Positions 27,648 through 35,860 of a DNA stretch of 64,000 bases are shown piece after piece. The stretch's first letter is position 1. Each line of letters starts with the position of its first letter. A program made the translations under genes and the position numbers. Source of the DNA: Saccharospirillum sp043196875 (lineage in GTDB: Bacteria; Pseudomonadota; Gammaproteobacteria; Pseudomonadales; Natronospirillaceae); the NCBI RefSeq assembly GCF_043196875.1, contig NZ_JBEBMX010000008.1, positions 104,695 through 168,694 on the forward strand, given 5' to 3'. The notes under the pieces were generated by a model. The model did not search any database, was not told where the DNA came from, and worked only from the letters and a program-made list of their open reading frames with translations.

Positions 27648-28022
27648 ATGTTGTTTTATGGCACTTCGGACATCGTCACTGAACTGGAAAGCCGGCCGCT
27701 GAATAACGGCGCGCCGGCCGAGCGCGTGCACCTTAAAGGCGGGCCAGTGCTGGTGTTGAGCCAGGGCGCGTTGGCGCTTTATAAAGATGCGGCCTCACCA
27801 GACGATCCGCTCGGTAACGGCCTGCTCGCCTTGGTTGAATTGGATGAGGCGCATCAATTGGCACCGGCCGGTGAGCGCTTTGTCACTGAGCACCGCGCTG
27901 GCTATATTGGCCTGGCCGATGGTCAGGCGTTGCTGGTCACGCCCGCCGCCATTGTGCTTTACGCCAACCGCGATGATGCGCTGCGTAATCAAAATGCCCG
28001 GGCGCGACTGAATTTTGAATAA
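27648..28022 (+). CDS. Conserved-type hypothetical protein
   Basis: A 124-residue soluble protein with beta-rich repeats (VLVLSQGALALYKDAASPD, LVELDEAHQLAPAGERFV, GYIGLADGQALLVTPAAIVLYANRDD). I do not recognise the family. The ATG at 27648 is chosen since a much longer in-frame start runs through the antisense DUF6164 gene. It is 54 bp upstream of yajQ on the same strand and could be co-transcribed. Confidence 0.55.
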   Translation: MLFYGTSDIVTELESRPLNNGAPAERVHLKGGPVLVLSQGALALYKDAASPDDPLGNGLLALVELDEAHQLAPAGERFVTEHRAGYIGLADGQALLVTPAAIVLYANRDDALRNQNARARLNFE

Positions 28023-28076
28023 GCTTTAATGCTATGATGCGCCCTGCTTAACTGACTGAATCACAGCGAGAACACC

Positions 28077-28562
28077 ATGCCGTCTTTCGACATCGTATCT
28101 GAAACCGACGAAGTCGCTCTGCGCCACGCCGTCGACAACGCCAACCGCGAACTGGCCACCCGCTTCGACTTCCGCGGTGTCGAAGCCAGCATTGAACAGA
28201 ACGGTCTGGAAGTGACTCTGAAGACCGAATCCGATTTTCAGGTCCGCCAGTTAGAAGACCTGTTTCGCAAAGCCTGCACCAAGCAGAACGTCAGCGCCGC
28301 CGGTGCCGATATTGATGATGAACCGGTGCATTCGGGCAAGACATTCTCACTGACACTGACCTTTAAACAGGGTATCGATCAGCCGACCGCGAAGAAGATC
28401 GTTAAGCTGATTAAAGACAACAAACTGAAAGTTCAGGCGTCGATCCAGGGCGATCAGGTTCGGGTCAATGGTAAGAAACGCGACGACCTCCAAGAAGCCA
28501 TCGCTTTATTGAAAGGGTCGGACATCGAGCTGCCGTTGCAGTTCAATAATTTCCGCGATTAA
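28077..28562 (+). CDS. yajQ: YajQ family c-di-GMP/nucleotide-binding protein
   Basis: A 161-residue YajQ (UPF0234) protein. The whole family pattern is visible: MPSFDIVSETDEVALRHAVDNANRELATRFDFRGVEASIE at the start, KTFSLTLTFKQGIDQPTAKKIVKLIKDNKLKVQASIQGDQVRVNGKKRDDLQ, and the ending LPLQFNNFRD. Members bind nucleotides or RNA, and one Xanthomonas homolog binds c-di-GMP. Full length. Confidence 0.95.
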   Translation: MPSFDIVSETDEVALRHAVDNANRELATRFDFRGVEASIEQNGLEVTLKTESDFQVRQLEDLFRKACTKQNVSAAGADIDDEPVHSGKTFSLTLTFKQGIDQPTAKKIVKLIKDNKLKVQASIQGDQVRVNGKKRDDLQEAIALLKGSDIELPLQFNNFRD

Positions 28563-28591
28563 TCAGCACTTCTTTTGCCCGGCTGTTTGTA

Positions 28592-29647
28592 CTAATCCTC
28601 TTCCGTACAGATAGCCGGCGCCACTTCATCCAGTTTCATTAAGTCGAAATAATTCTGCCCCAGGGCTATGTTGCGAAAGGCGTCGTCATCCAGAAACTGG
28701 TTGATGTAGCTGTTGGCGTCGAGCGCTCGCTCGTATTGTGAATAGCCGGTATTTTCCGAGGCGACGATATCGGTTCCGGTTAACACGCGTTGCGAATATT
28801 GGTTGAGAAAATCGACGTAAAACGGCCGGCGGGTTGGCTCGGAAAAATAGTAGTCGTAGAGCACGCTCCAGGAAATATCGACCCACAGATTCGGATATTC
28901 ATCCATCATCTCACTGAGAATTCGCGTGTGCTGACGCGGCTCCATATCGCGTTGCTCGCGTGACATTCCCAGGTGCATCCAGACGATGGTGTTGTCTGGG
29001 TAGCGTTCCAACACGGCTTGCATTAACGGCAGGTATTTCAGCGGGTCCTGGTCGTTACCAAAATCCGAATGCAGCGCCAGTGGCATATCGCGTTCGCGCA
29101 GTCGGGCCATAAAGGGCGCCCAGGCGTCGATGTCTTCCAGAGTGGCCGGCTCATGGCCCCAAACAAAGAGCGCTTGTTTAACCAGATTGGCTTCGCCCAT
29201 CCATTGAAAAAAGCCGGGGAATTCGGCATCAAGAATGTCCATACGAGCGACGATGGTTTCCGGGTGCTGTAAGTCGGGGAAGGTCATCGACAAGGTCAGG
29301 CCGACATTGCGCGATGGATGATCGGCCATGTTTTTGGCGTTAATAAAATCGTTTTTCATCGTCGGCATGATGGTATCGGAATCGCACGGGCCGCCATGAA
29401 AACAGCCCCAATCCTGGATGCGAGTCTGACCAATACCGTAGACATTGGCGTAGCGAATGCCGGCGCGCTCCAAGTATCCGATCAATTCTTCATGGGGCAG
29501 CGACGGGCCGCTGAAGGGCTGGAAATGCAGATGGCTGTCGACCACAAAACGATGCGATTGTTCGGAACGGTCAAAACATTGAGCGGCGGTAGCACTCATC
29601 GTTAAGGCCGTCAGGCTCAGCGCCAACCAGGACGTTTTGTGCATCAT
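28592..29647 (-). CDS. Exported amidohydrolase-family protein
   Basis: A 351-residue secreted TIM-barrel hydrolase (amidohydrolase_2 type). The signal peptide is at residues 1-22 (LALSLTALTMSATAA). Metal-site pieces are VVDSHLHFQPF (HxH), LALHSDFGND, IVWMHLGMSREQ and VLTGTDIVASENTG (late Asp). The substrate is unknown. The start at 29647 has a GGAG site; a longer in-frame start at 29800 would place a basic, non-secretory extension before the signal peptide. Confidence 0.8.
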   Translation of the reverse strand: MMHKTSWLALSLTALTMSATAAQCFDRSEQSHRFVVDSHLHFQPFSGPSLPHEELIGYLERAGIRYANVYGIGQTRIQDWGCFHGGPCDSDTIMPTMKNDFINAKNMADHPSRNVGLTLSMTFPDLQHPETIVARMDILDAEFPGFFQWMGEANLVKQALFVWGHEPATLEDIDAWAPFMARLRERDMPLALHSDFGNDQDPLKYLPLMQAVLERYPDNTIVWMHLGMSREQRDMEPRQHTRILSEMMDEYPNLWVDISWSVLYDYYFSEPTRRPFYVDFLNQYSQRVLTGTDIVASENTGYSQYERALDANSYINQFLDDDAFRNIALGQNYFDLMKLDEVAPAICTEED

Positions 29648-29790
29648 CGGGATCTCCAACAGCTTTGACCGCAGGCCAGTGTAGCGAAGATAACGACCAA
29701 AGGGGCGGCCTTTACGACGATGACCATCGGCCAGTGGCGAGCGTCGCTTTTTTCTCCAATACTGCAGCTTCATGCCAGAGGTTGATCGAT

Positions 29791-30411
29791 ATGGAAGCAC
29801 ATCGTTTTTGGGACCGCATTGCCAACAAATACTATAAGCAGCCGGTACCCAGTGAAGCCGATTACCAGCGCAAGCTCGAGCTGACCCGCGAGTATTTCAC
29901 CGCGCACAGCGAGGTGGTGGAATTTGGTTGCGGTACCGGCACCACGGCCGTCGCTCATGCGCCCTTCGTCAAACGACTGCGTGCTGTCGATATCTCCGAA
30001 CGTATGCTGGCCATTGCCCGTCAGCAGGCGGCCGATGCCGGTGTCGACAACCTGAGCTTCCGTTGCGGCACGCTGTTTGATTTAAACCTGGCCGACAACA
30101 GCGTGGATGTGGTGCTCGGCATGAGTATTTTGCATCTGCTGCCGAACCGCCAGGAAACCCTGGTGGAAGTGCATCGTATTTTGAAGCCCGGCGGTTGCTT
30201 TATCAGCAGCACCGCCTGCATCGGTGAGAAAATGGCCTGGTTTCGTTACCTGGTGCCAATCGGCCAAAAGCTGGGGTTGTTGCCCATCGTTAAGGTGTTC
30301 GATATGGACGAACTGAGGCAGGACATCAGCAACAGCGGTTTTAAGCTGCAAACCGATTGGGTGCCCGACAGTTCGCCCATGGTGCTGTTTACGGTGGCGA
30401 CCAAGCACTGA
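29791..30411 (+). CDS. SAM-dependent class I methyltransferase
   Basis: A 206-residue small-molecule methyltransferase. Motif I is VVEFGCGTGTTAVAHAP, the acidic ribose-binding residue follows in LRAVDISERML, and LADNSVDVVLGMSILHLLPN and RILKPGGCFISST are the later motifs. The substrate cannot be read. The ATG at 29791 begins the domain at MEAHRFWDRIANKYYKQP; an upstream in-frame start crosses the antisense gene. Confidence 0.83.
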   Translation: MEAHRFWDRIANKYYKQPVPSEADYQRKLELTREYFTAHSEVVEFGCGTGTTAVAHAPFVKRLRAVDISERMLAIARQQAADAGVDNLSFRCGTLFDLNLADNSVDVVLGMSILHLLPNRQETLVEVHRILKPGGCFISSTACIGEKMAWFRYLVPIGQKLGLLPIVKVFDMDELRQDISNSGFKLQTDWVPDSSPMVLFTVATKH

Positions 30412-30423
30412 TCGCCACCGCTG

Positions 30424-32046
30424 TCAGTGGTATGCCGCCATCGCGCTGTCGCCTAAGTCGCTGTCCATGGTCGCTTTGAAATAAGCGCCTTGCTGCCATT
30501 GCTCGACCGGCTTGTGAAACAGATAGACCGCGCCGGAACTCAGCGCCACACCAGGATGATAACCCGGTGCCGTCTCCAGCAAGCCGGCGTCTTCAGCGGC
30601 GGCACCAATGACCAGGATGTTGCCATCGGCGCTGAGACTGAGGGCGCTGCCAAATTGATCGAGCGCGGCGGGTGCCTCGGCTTTCAGGTAAGCCGTTTGC
30701 TTCCAGTTTTCTTTCAACTGATTAAACACATAAACCGCTCCGGATTGCAGCGCATTGTTATTGTCCGCGTTGCCGGAACTGTCTTCCCATTGCGCACTCA
30801 CCGCCAGGACCTTGCCGTTGGCACTGAACTGCAATTGCGTCCCGAAGCCATCATTTTTTTCGCCGTTGGCCGCTTTCAAATAGGCCTGTTGTTGCCATTG
30901 GCCGTTGCGTAATTCATAGAGATAGACGGCGCCGGCGTTGGTCGCGCTGTTGTCCTGACCGTCGCCACCGGCACCCGGTGAGCCAGCCTCGCCCTGAGCG
31001 CTGATTGCCAGACGAGTGCCATCCGCATTCAGGCTGACGGCGGTACCGAAGTTATCGCGTTCGTCAGCATAGCGGGCACTGAGCTTGCTCTGCAGTTGCC
31101 AGCCGTCAGTCTGCTGCGCAAACAGATACACCATGCCGGCGTTACGCAGTCGCTTCGTCACCCCATTCTCGGTGACAAAACCATCGTGTTGATTGGCGCC
31201 AATGGCGAGTAATTTGCCATGTTCGCTGATGCTTAAGGCGTGCCCGAAGTCTTCCATTTCCTGCGCTGGAGCCCCCTTCAATATGGTGCGTTGCTGCCAT
31301 TGATCATTTTGATACTGAAACAAATAGACCGCACCGGCATTATGACGCTGGTTGTCGTCTCCCGTGGCGCTGTCACCGGAACCGTCTTCTCCCAAGGCGG
31401 CAACGGCCAGCGTCTGTCCATCGGCACTGACGGTCAGTACTGAGCCAAAGGCATCAAAGCTCTCGGCGTTGCTCGCTTGCAGTTGCGCCTCCTGATACCA
31501 GTGCTGCTGTTTACGTCGAAACAGATAGACCGCGCCCTGATTCACGCCGGCACCAATGGGTAGTTGCTCATCCATGCCATCGGTTTGCGAGGCACCGATG
31601 GCCAGCACAGAGCCGTCGGCGCTGAGGCTGAGCGCGCTGCCGAAGAGGTCTTCCAATTGGCTGTCTTTGGCTTTCAGATAAGCCTGACGAACCCATCGGC
31701 TGCCGGTGTTGAAATAGACATAAACGGCACCGGAATTAATGGCTTTGTTATTGAATTCGTCACCATCGACGCCGCGCGCCTCACTGTCTTCTCCCGGCGC
31801 ACTGATGGCCAGGGTACGACCGTCGGCACTGATGGCCACTGCCGTGCCAAAGGCATCGCCTACCGTGGTCAATAGATGAGCCGATTTGGATTGCGCCACC
31901 TTCACTGTTTCGGCAGCGCTGGGGGACAGGGTCGGTAAGGTCGGCATGGCCGACTCTGATCGATCGCAACCGCAGATGACTGAGGCCAGAGCGGCCACTA
32001 AGCAATAACGAAGACAGCTGAGTGCGAATAAAGACGGGCGTTGCAT
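30424..32046 (-). CDS. FG-GAP repeat lipoprotein (seven-bladed propeller)
   Basis: A 540-residue exported protein. The signal sequence ends in a lipobox-like VICGC (Cys about residue 27), so it is probably an outer-membrane lipoprotein. Seven FG-GAP-type repeats follow, each beginning with FG plus SADG, and containing GAVYL and a QQxxLKA-type end, enough for a closed seven-bladed beta-propeller like integrin alpha heads. Such propellers bind proteins or glycans, often with Ca2+ in the loops. It shares blade wording with the proteins at 11509 and 43099. The strong 12-bp-phased operator (site E) sits upstream, 49 bp before the start. Confidence 0.85.
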   Translation of the reverse strand: MQRPSLFALSCLRYCLVAALASVICGCDRSESAMPTLPTLSPSAAETVKVAQSKSAHLLTTVGDAFGTAVAISADGRTLAISAPGEDSEARGVDGDEFNNKAINSGAVYVYFNTGSRWVRQAYLKAKDSQLEDLFGSALSLSADGSVLAIGASQTDGMDEQLPIGAGVNQGAVYLFRRKQQHWYQEAQLQASNAESFDAFGSVLTVSADGQTLAVAALGEDGSGDSATGDDNQRHNAGAVYLFQYQNDQWQQRTILKGAPAQEMEDFGHALSISEHGKLLAIGANQHDGFVTENGVTKRLRNAGMVYLFAQQTDGWQLQSKLSARYADERDNFGTAVSLNADGTRLAISAQGEAGSPGAGGDGQDNSATNAGAVYLYELRNGQWQQQAYLKAANGEKNDGFGTQLQFSANGKVLAVSAQWEDSSGNADNNNALQSGAVYVFNQLKENWKQTAYLKAEAPAALDQFGSALSLSADGNILVIGAAAEDAGLLETAPGYHPGVALSSGAVYLFHKPVEQWQQGAYFKATMDSDLGDSAMAAYH

Positions 32047-32094
32047 TGGCTTAATCCTTTGCCAGGTTGAGAGTGCTCTATGCTCTCAGGCAAG

Positions 32095-32126
32095 CGCTGA
32101 ATTAAGCGTTTTAACAACCGTGGTAA
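32095..32126 (-). promoter_or_regulatory. 12-bp-phased operator, three half-sites (site E)
   Basis: On the minus strand TTACCACG, TTAAAACG and TTCAGCG have their CG steps exactly 12 bp apart. The order and spacing match the site at 45896-45927. It faces the FG-GAP lipoprotein gene. A -10-like GCATAG lies a little further downstream than at the other sites. Confidence 0.7.
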
Positions 32127-32207
32127 TTTGAGCAAATCGTTGTAGAAATCAGCAGATTTTTCTCACCACGCCCAAAATTTACCCATTTCCGATGATCAGG
32201 CGACCAC

Positions 32208-32744
32208 TTAACGGTCGATCAAATCCTGTAACAAAGCCCGTCCTTCTGGCCAATCTCCCAGACCGCTGTCGTGATTAATATGGCCACAGTCGCCCAGACT
32301 AACCAGACGGCTGCCCCAGTTGCGGGCGCACTGCTGAGCAAATTCGGGCTGGGCGTAAGGATCGTCGGTGCTCATCACCAGCGTCGTTGGGAATGGCAGC
32401 CATTGCTGAGGCGGCTGTTCAAAACCGGTAATAGTGCTGGGGAAGTGAGCGCCCTCGGGGTCGGGCGGGGCAACCAGTAAAGCGCCATGGACGTCCGTCA
32501 ACGGATGCTCCGCGGCCCAGAAAGCAACGGTCAGACAGCCCAGACTGTGCGCTACCAACAACAGCGGTCGATCGGCATTGCGAGCCACGGCGGCATCCAG
32601 CGCGGCCACCCAGGCCGCACGCTCGGCATGAAACCAGTCGCGTTGCTCGACGCGCTCAAAGCCTGTGTCCTGCTGCCATCGACTTTGCCAGTGCTGCGGA
32701 CCGGAACTGCCGTACCCGGGCAGAATCAAGCAGTGTGGCGTCAT
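32208..32744 (-). CDS. RBBP9/YdeN-type alpha/beta serine hydrolase
   Basis: A 178-residue short alpha/beta hydrolase. LILPGYGSSGPQHWQSRW at the start, the nucleophile in VAHSLGCLT, Asp in MSTDDPYA and His in DCGHINHDSG form the triad of the RBBP9 family. The physiological substrate is unknown. Cytoplasmic. Confidence 0.85.
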   Translation of the reverse strand: MTPHCLILPGYGSSGPQHWQSRWQQDTGFERVEQRDWFHAERAAWVAALDAAVARNADRPLLLVAHSLGCLTVAFWAAEHPLTDVHGALLVAPPDPEGAHFPSTITGFEQPPQQWLPFPTTLVMSTDDPYAQPEFAQQCARNWGSRLVSLGDCGHINHDSGLGDWPEGRALLQDLIDR

Positions 32745-32842
32745 GGCGTTGACCTCGGTTCTGAAGCAGAGCGTTATTGTCCGTTTGAGCCGTGTAATTA
32801 CAAGCGAAGTTGGGCAGAGTTAAGAGGAGTTGAGCCAATCAC

Positions 32843-33601
32843 TCAGCGCACGCCAGCGCTTTCCAGCCAGGATTCACGCTGACCTATCTCCTTGAGAAAT
32901 TGGCTGGTGATGGCTTCGGTTTCACCACTGAGCTGCATTTGCGCCAGGATATCAGCCAGGGGTTGCGCCAGCTCAGCATGCCGTCGGTGCAGGTAGTGGT
33001 GCAGCGTAAAGTGCGCCAGCACCTCATCGAGCACCATCAATTGCGACCAGTCTGCATTTTCCAGTGGATCGATACCGGCAATATTCGATATCACCAGAAC
33101 GTCCACCCGATTACGCTCAAGCATGGGAATAAACTGGGCGGAATCGGCAATGGCGGTCACCCTCAGACCGGCGGTGGCACGTTCGGCGATCACCACACCA
33201 CGACGAATGGCGATGCGTTTGTCGGCTAAGGCCGCCAGGTCCCAGTGGGTAATACTTGGATCCTGGGTAATGGCACGAAGCTCTCCGTGCAGCAACGGAT
33301 AAGGCACCTGCACCAGGCTTGAGTAACGACCATCCAGCGCCGCTATGCGCATCATGTCGCCATCGGCTTCACCGCTGACCGCCATCGACAAAGCCCGGTT
33401 TGCCGGCTGCGGCACAATATCGATCGATATGCCCAGTTTGGTGTAAGCCGCCGACATAATACGGTTCGCCAACTCGGCGCTGGGCAGGCCGGCAATCGAC
33501 ATCAGCGTCAGCGACGAGGTTGTTTGCGCCTGGCTGTGAGCAGCCCAAAAAACACTGCTTGCCACGCACAGCCAGGTCAGCCAAATCACAAGGCGCTTCA
33601 T
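32843..33601 (-). CDS. Periplasmic solute-binding protein (SBP_bac_3-like)
   Basis: A 252-residue exported protein. The signal peptide is at residues 1-25 (VIWLTWLCVASSVFWAAHSQAQ). The mature part resembles the extracellular solute-binding family 3 (LSIAGLPSAELANRI-like start, IDIVPQPANRALSMAVSGEADGDMMR, ALADKRIAIRRGVV). No transport genes are adjacent, so it may be a sensor or orphan binding protein. GGAGA ribosome site at proper spacing. Confidence 0.75.
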   Translation of the reverse strand: MKRLVIWLTWLCVASSVFWAAHSQAQTTSSLTLMSIAGLPSAELANRIMSAAYTKLGISIDIVPQPANRALSMAVSGEADGDMMRIAALDGRYSSLVQVPYPLLHGELRAITQDPSITHWDLAALADKRIAIRRGVVIAERATAGLRVTAIADSAQFIPMLERNRVDVLVISNIAGIDPLENADWSQLMVLDEVLAHFTLHHYLHRRHAELAQPLADILAQMQLSGETEAITSQFLKEIGQRESWLESAGVR

Positions 33602-33681
33602 TCCGTCTCCTTGGAATCCGGGTTATCCCTGTTCCAGTCTAGACCAATCCAGGCTTAACGAATGCGCGGCTGAACCGGGGC

Positions 33682-34071
33682 TTAGCGCGCCTGATTGACG
33701 CGTTGCATCAGCGCAGCAATAAAGCCTTCCCGATCCTGAGGTGACACTAAAAAGGTACGGCCTGTGGTGCGGATTTTGACGCGCCTTAACGACAACGCCG
33801 GCGCCGCGGTGGGGTCGAAACTGGGCTCGGCACTGAGGATGTCCGCGTAGCGAAGACGCCAGTTAAGCAGTCCGGAACGGATGCTTAAGCGATCTGGCTC
33901 CAAGCGGTATTCGCAGGGCCACAGCAACAGTGCCAGCACCATCACCACCAACAGTTCCAGCAAGACCGCCAGGGTTACTCCCAGCGTCGGAACCAGGCTG
34001 ACCAGACTGAGAATAAAAGCGCCGGCCAAGACCACGACCAGCCAGATGTCTATGCGCGAACGATAACTCAT
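33682..34071 (-). CDS. Membrane protein with bacterial PH-like domain
   Basis: A 129-residue protein with two N-terminal membrane helices (residues about 8-28 and 31-52), then a bacterial pleckstrin-homology-like region (YRLEPDRLSIRSGLLNWRLRYADILSAEPS, VKIRTTGRTFLVSPQDREGFIAALMQRV). It matches the bPH_4 / DUF1200 pattern. Function unknown. It follows the serine hydrolase gene on the same strand. Confidence 0.72.
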   Translation of the reverse strand: MSYRSRIDIWLVVVLAGAFILSLVSLVPTLGVTLAVLLELLVVMVLALLLWPCEYRLEPDRLSIRSGLLNWRLRYADILSAEPSFDPTAAPALSLRRVKIRTTGRTFLVSPQDREGFIAALMQRVNQAR

Positions 34072-34100
34072 CCGTCGACTCCTTCGTTGGTTACCGCAGG

Positions 34101-35219
34101 TTATTCAGTCACCTCAGGCACAGTGCGCTGCGCCGCCGTTTTTAATTCAGGCACTGAGGGCAGGATGGCGTTAAAGAAAATACGATCAACGACCGAGGCG
34201 TCTGGGTTGTTGTAATAACCGGCGGTGAGCACCGCCACCAGACCGAACTGAGGGGCGATAAAGAGCGTCTGGCCGCCATTGCCACGTGCGGCAATGACGC
34301 GTACCGGCTGCAAACCATAGTCCACCTCATGCAGCCACCATAAGTAGCCGTATGGCGTGCCATCGACTTGCACCTGTGGCGTTGTGGCGGCGCTGATCCA
34401 GGCCGGACTGATCAGTTGCTCGCCCTGCCATTGTCCCTGCTGCAAAATCAGCTGACCGATCTTGATCAGCGCTCTGGGTGTGAGCAACAAATGACCACCG
34501 GTATCCACCTGAGTGTCACCATCAAAACGCGCCCAGCGCAGATTGCGGATCCCCAAAGGTGCAAACAAGCGTTGCTGAGCATATTGATCAACCGGCTGAC
34601 CGGTCGCTTCGGTCATCACCCGGCCCAGAGCGATAACACCGCCGGTACAGTAGGCACTGAGTTGGCCCGGCGGGGCGACGGCATCCAGTGCCAGAAAGTA
34701 ACCGACCCAGTCGCGCTGACGATAGATACGGTCTTCCTGGCCTCGGGATTGGCGATCGCGGTCATCACAGTCCAGACCGGATGACATGGTCAGCAGATGA
34801 CGCAGAGTAATGGCACCTTTGTTGTCCACCTGCGGATAGGCCTCACCCAGGTAGCGCATCATCGGCTGATCGATATTCAGGATGGCACCATCATCCACCG
34901 CCATGCCGGTCAACAGAGCGGTGATGCTCTTGGTCACCGAGCGCAAGTCATGAGGGGTATCGGCGCTGTAGCCGTTGTAATAACGCTCGTACACCAGTTG
35001 GCCCTGACGAGCGACAAGGATCGAGTGCAGTTGGTGATTTTCCACCTCGGCCAGATCGGCATCGAGCTGTTGCAGGTATTCGTTCGACAGCCCGACATCG
35101 GCCAGGCTGGCGGTCGGCAGTGGGTCGTCTTGCGCAATCGGCGGTGGCGGTGAGTTTACCGCGCAGGCACTGAGCAGCAAGATTGCGAGGGCAGCGATCA
35201 AAGGCTTCCGGGGCAGCAT
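34101..35219 (-). CDS. Serine hydrolase lipoprotein, class C beta-lactamase fold
   Basis: A 372-residue lipoprotein. The lipobox LLLSAC puts the lipidated Cys at residue 19. The beta-lactamase/transpeptidase fold has SVTK (SxxK nucleophile), the Tyr motif YCTG, and GNGGQTLF near the end in place of the KTG triad. Such enzymes include esterases and D-amino-peptidases rather than resistance enzymes. Strong AAGGAAG ribosome site. Confidence 0.83.
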   Translation of the reverse strand: MLPRKPLIAALAILLLSACAVNSPPPPIAQDDPLPTASLADVGLSNEYLQQLDADLAEVENHQLHSILVARQGQLVYERYYNGYSADTPHDLRSVTKSITALLTGMAVDDGAILNIDQPMMRYLGEAYPQVDNKGAITLRHLLTMSSGLDCDDRDRQSRGQEDRIYRQRDWVGYFLALDAVAPPGQLSAYCTGGVIALGRVMTEATGQPVDQYAQQRLFAPLGIRNLRWARFDGDTQVDTGGHLLLTPRALIKIGQLILQQGQWQGEQLISPAWISAATTPQVQVDGTPYGYLWWLHEVDYGLQPVRVIAARGNGGQTLFIAPQFGLVAVLTAGYYNNPDASVVDRIFFNAILPSVPELKTAAQRTVPEVTE

Positions 35220-35255
35220 GGTCTTCCTTCTATCTATTGGTAATGGCCGACAGGG

Positions 35256-35723
35256 TCAGTCACGAAGCGGCGGAATGTCGAAATGCAACACCGACTCGCG
35301 CTGGCCCAGCCGCTCGTACAGCGCAATCGCCGGGATGTCTTCCGCTTCAGTATCGGCCTGCACAAAGATCACCCAGGCGCCACGTTCTGCCGCCAGGTGC
35401 TGCAAGTGACCGATCAACGCCGTGGCAACGCCGCGCCGGCGGTAAGGAGCGAGCACTGCCAAATCGTACAGATAAATTTCACTGCGGGCCTGCTCGAACT
35501 TAACCAGTTCGTAGGCGGCCAGGGCACCGACAACCTCATCGTCCAGCTTCGCCACCAGAGCGATAAAGCCCGGGTTGTTCAACAAACGACGGCGATAATC
35601 GACATCCGGCGGCTGTGCCAAATAGGACTCGGCATCATCGAAGGCGGTGGCAAAGACGCTGAGCATCGCCTGGTAGTCGGCCAGGGCATCCGCATTGAGC
35701 TGGGCAATCTCTGGTCTGGACAC
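35256..35723 (-). CDS. GNAT acetyltransferase of the AAC(3)-I aminoglycoside type
   Basis: A 155-residue GNAT enzyme closely resembling AAC(3)-I: FIALVAKLDDEVVGALAAYELVKFEQARSEIYLYDLAVLAPYRRRGVATALI, then GAWVIFVQADTEAEDIPAIALYERLG and VLHFDI, which are nearly the family text. RRRGVATAL is the acetyl-CoA loop. These enzymes acetylate the 3-amino group of gentamicin or fortimicin. The GTG start is at 35723. No integron or transposon is visible around it, so this is more likely a chromosomal ancestor-type enzyme whose effect on drugs is unproven. Confidence 0.82.
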   Translation of the reverse strand: MSRPEIAQLNADALADYQAMLSVFATAFDDAESYLAQPPDVDYRRRLLNNPGFIALVAKLDDEVVGALAAYELVKFEQARSEIYLYDLAVLAPYRRRGVATALIGHLQHLAAERGAWVIFVQADTEAEDIPAIALYERLGQRESVLHFDIPPLRD

Positions 35724-35797
35724 AGACGTTATCCGGCGTGGTCAGGGAGCCTTATATTGGCGCATGCCATCGGCTCTGACCAGACAGCCCAGACTGG

Positions 35798-35826
35798 TTG
35801 ACACTATCAACTATAACGAGCACAAT
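35798..35826 (+). promoter_or_regulatory. Promoter of the MarR-SIP fusion gene
   Basis: A perfect -35 TTGACA (35798-35803) and a 17-bp spacer lead to CACAAT (35821-35826), four of six bases of the -10 consensus. Confidence 0.55.
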
Positions 35827-35843
35827 GCGTCGCAAATAGATTT

Positions 35844-35856
35844 GATAAGCATTCTC
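35844..35856 (+). promoter_or_regulatory. Candidate Fur box
   Basis: GATAAGCATTCTC matches the Fur core GATAATnATTATC at about ten of twelve fixed bases and lies just before the start of a siderophore-interacting protein. Iron control is therefore plausible but not shown. Confidence 0.45.
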
Positions 35857-35860
35857 AACA

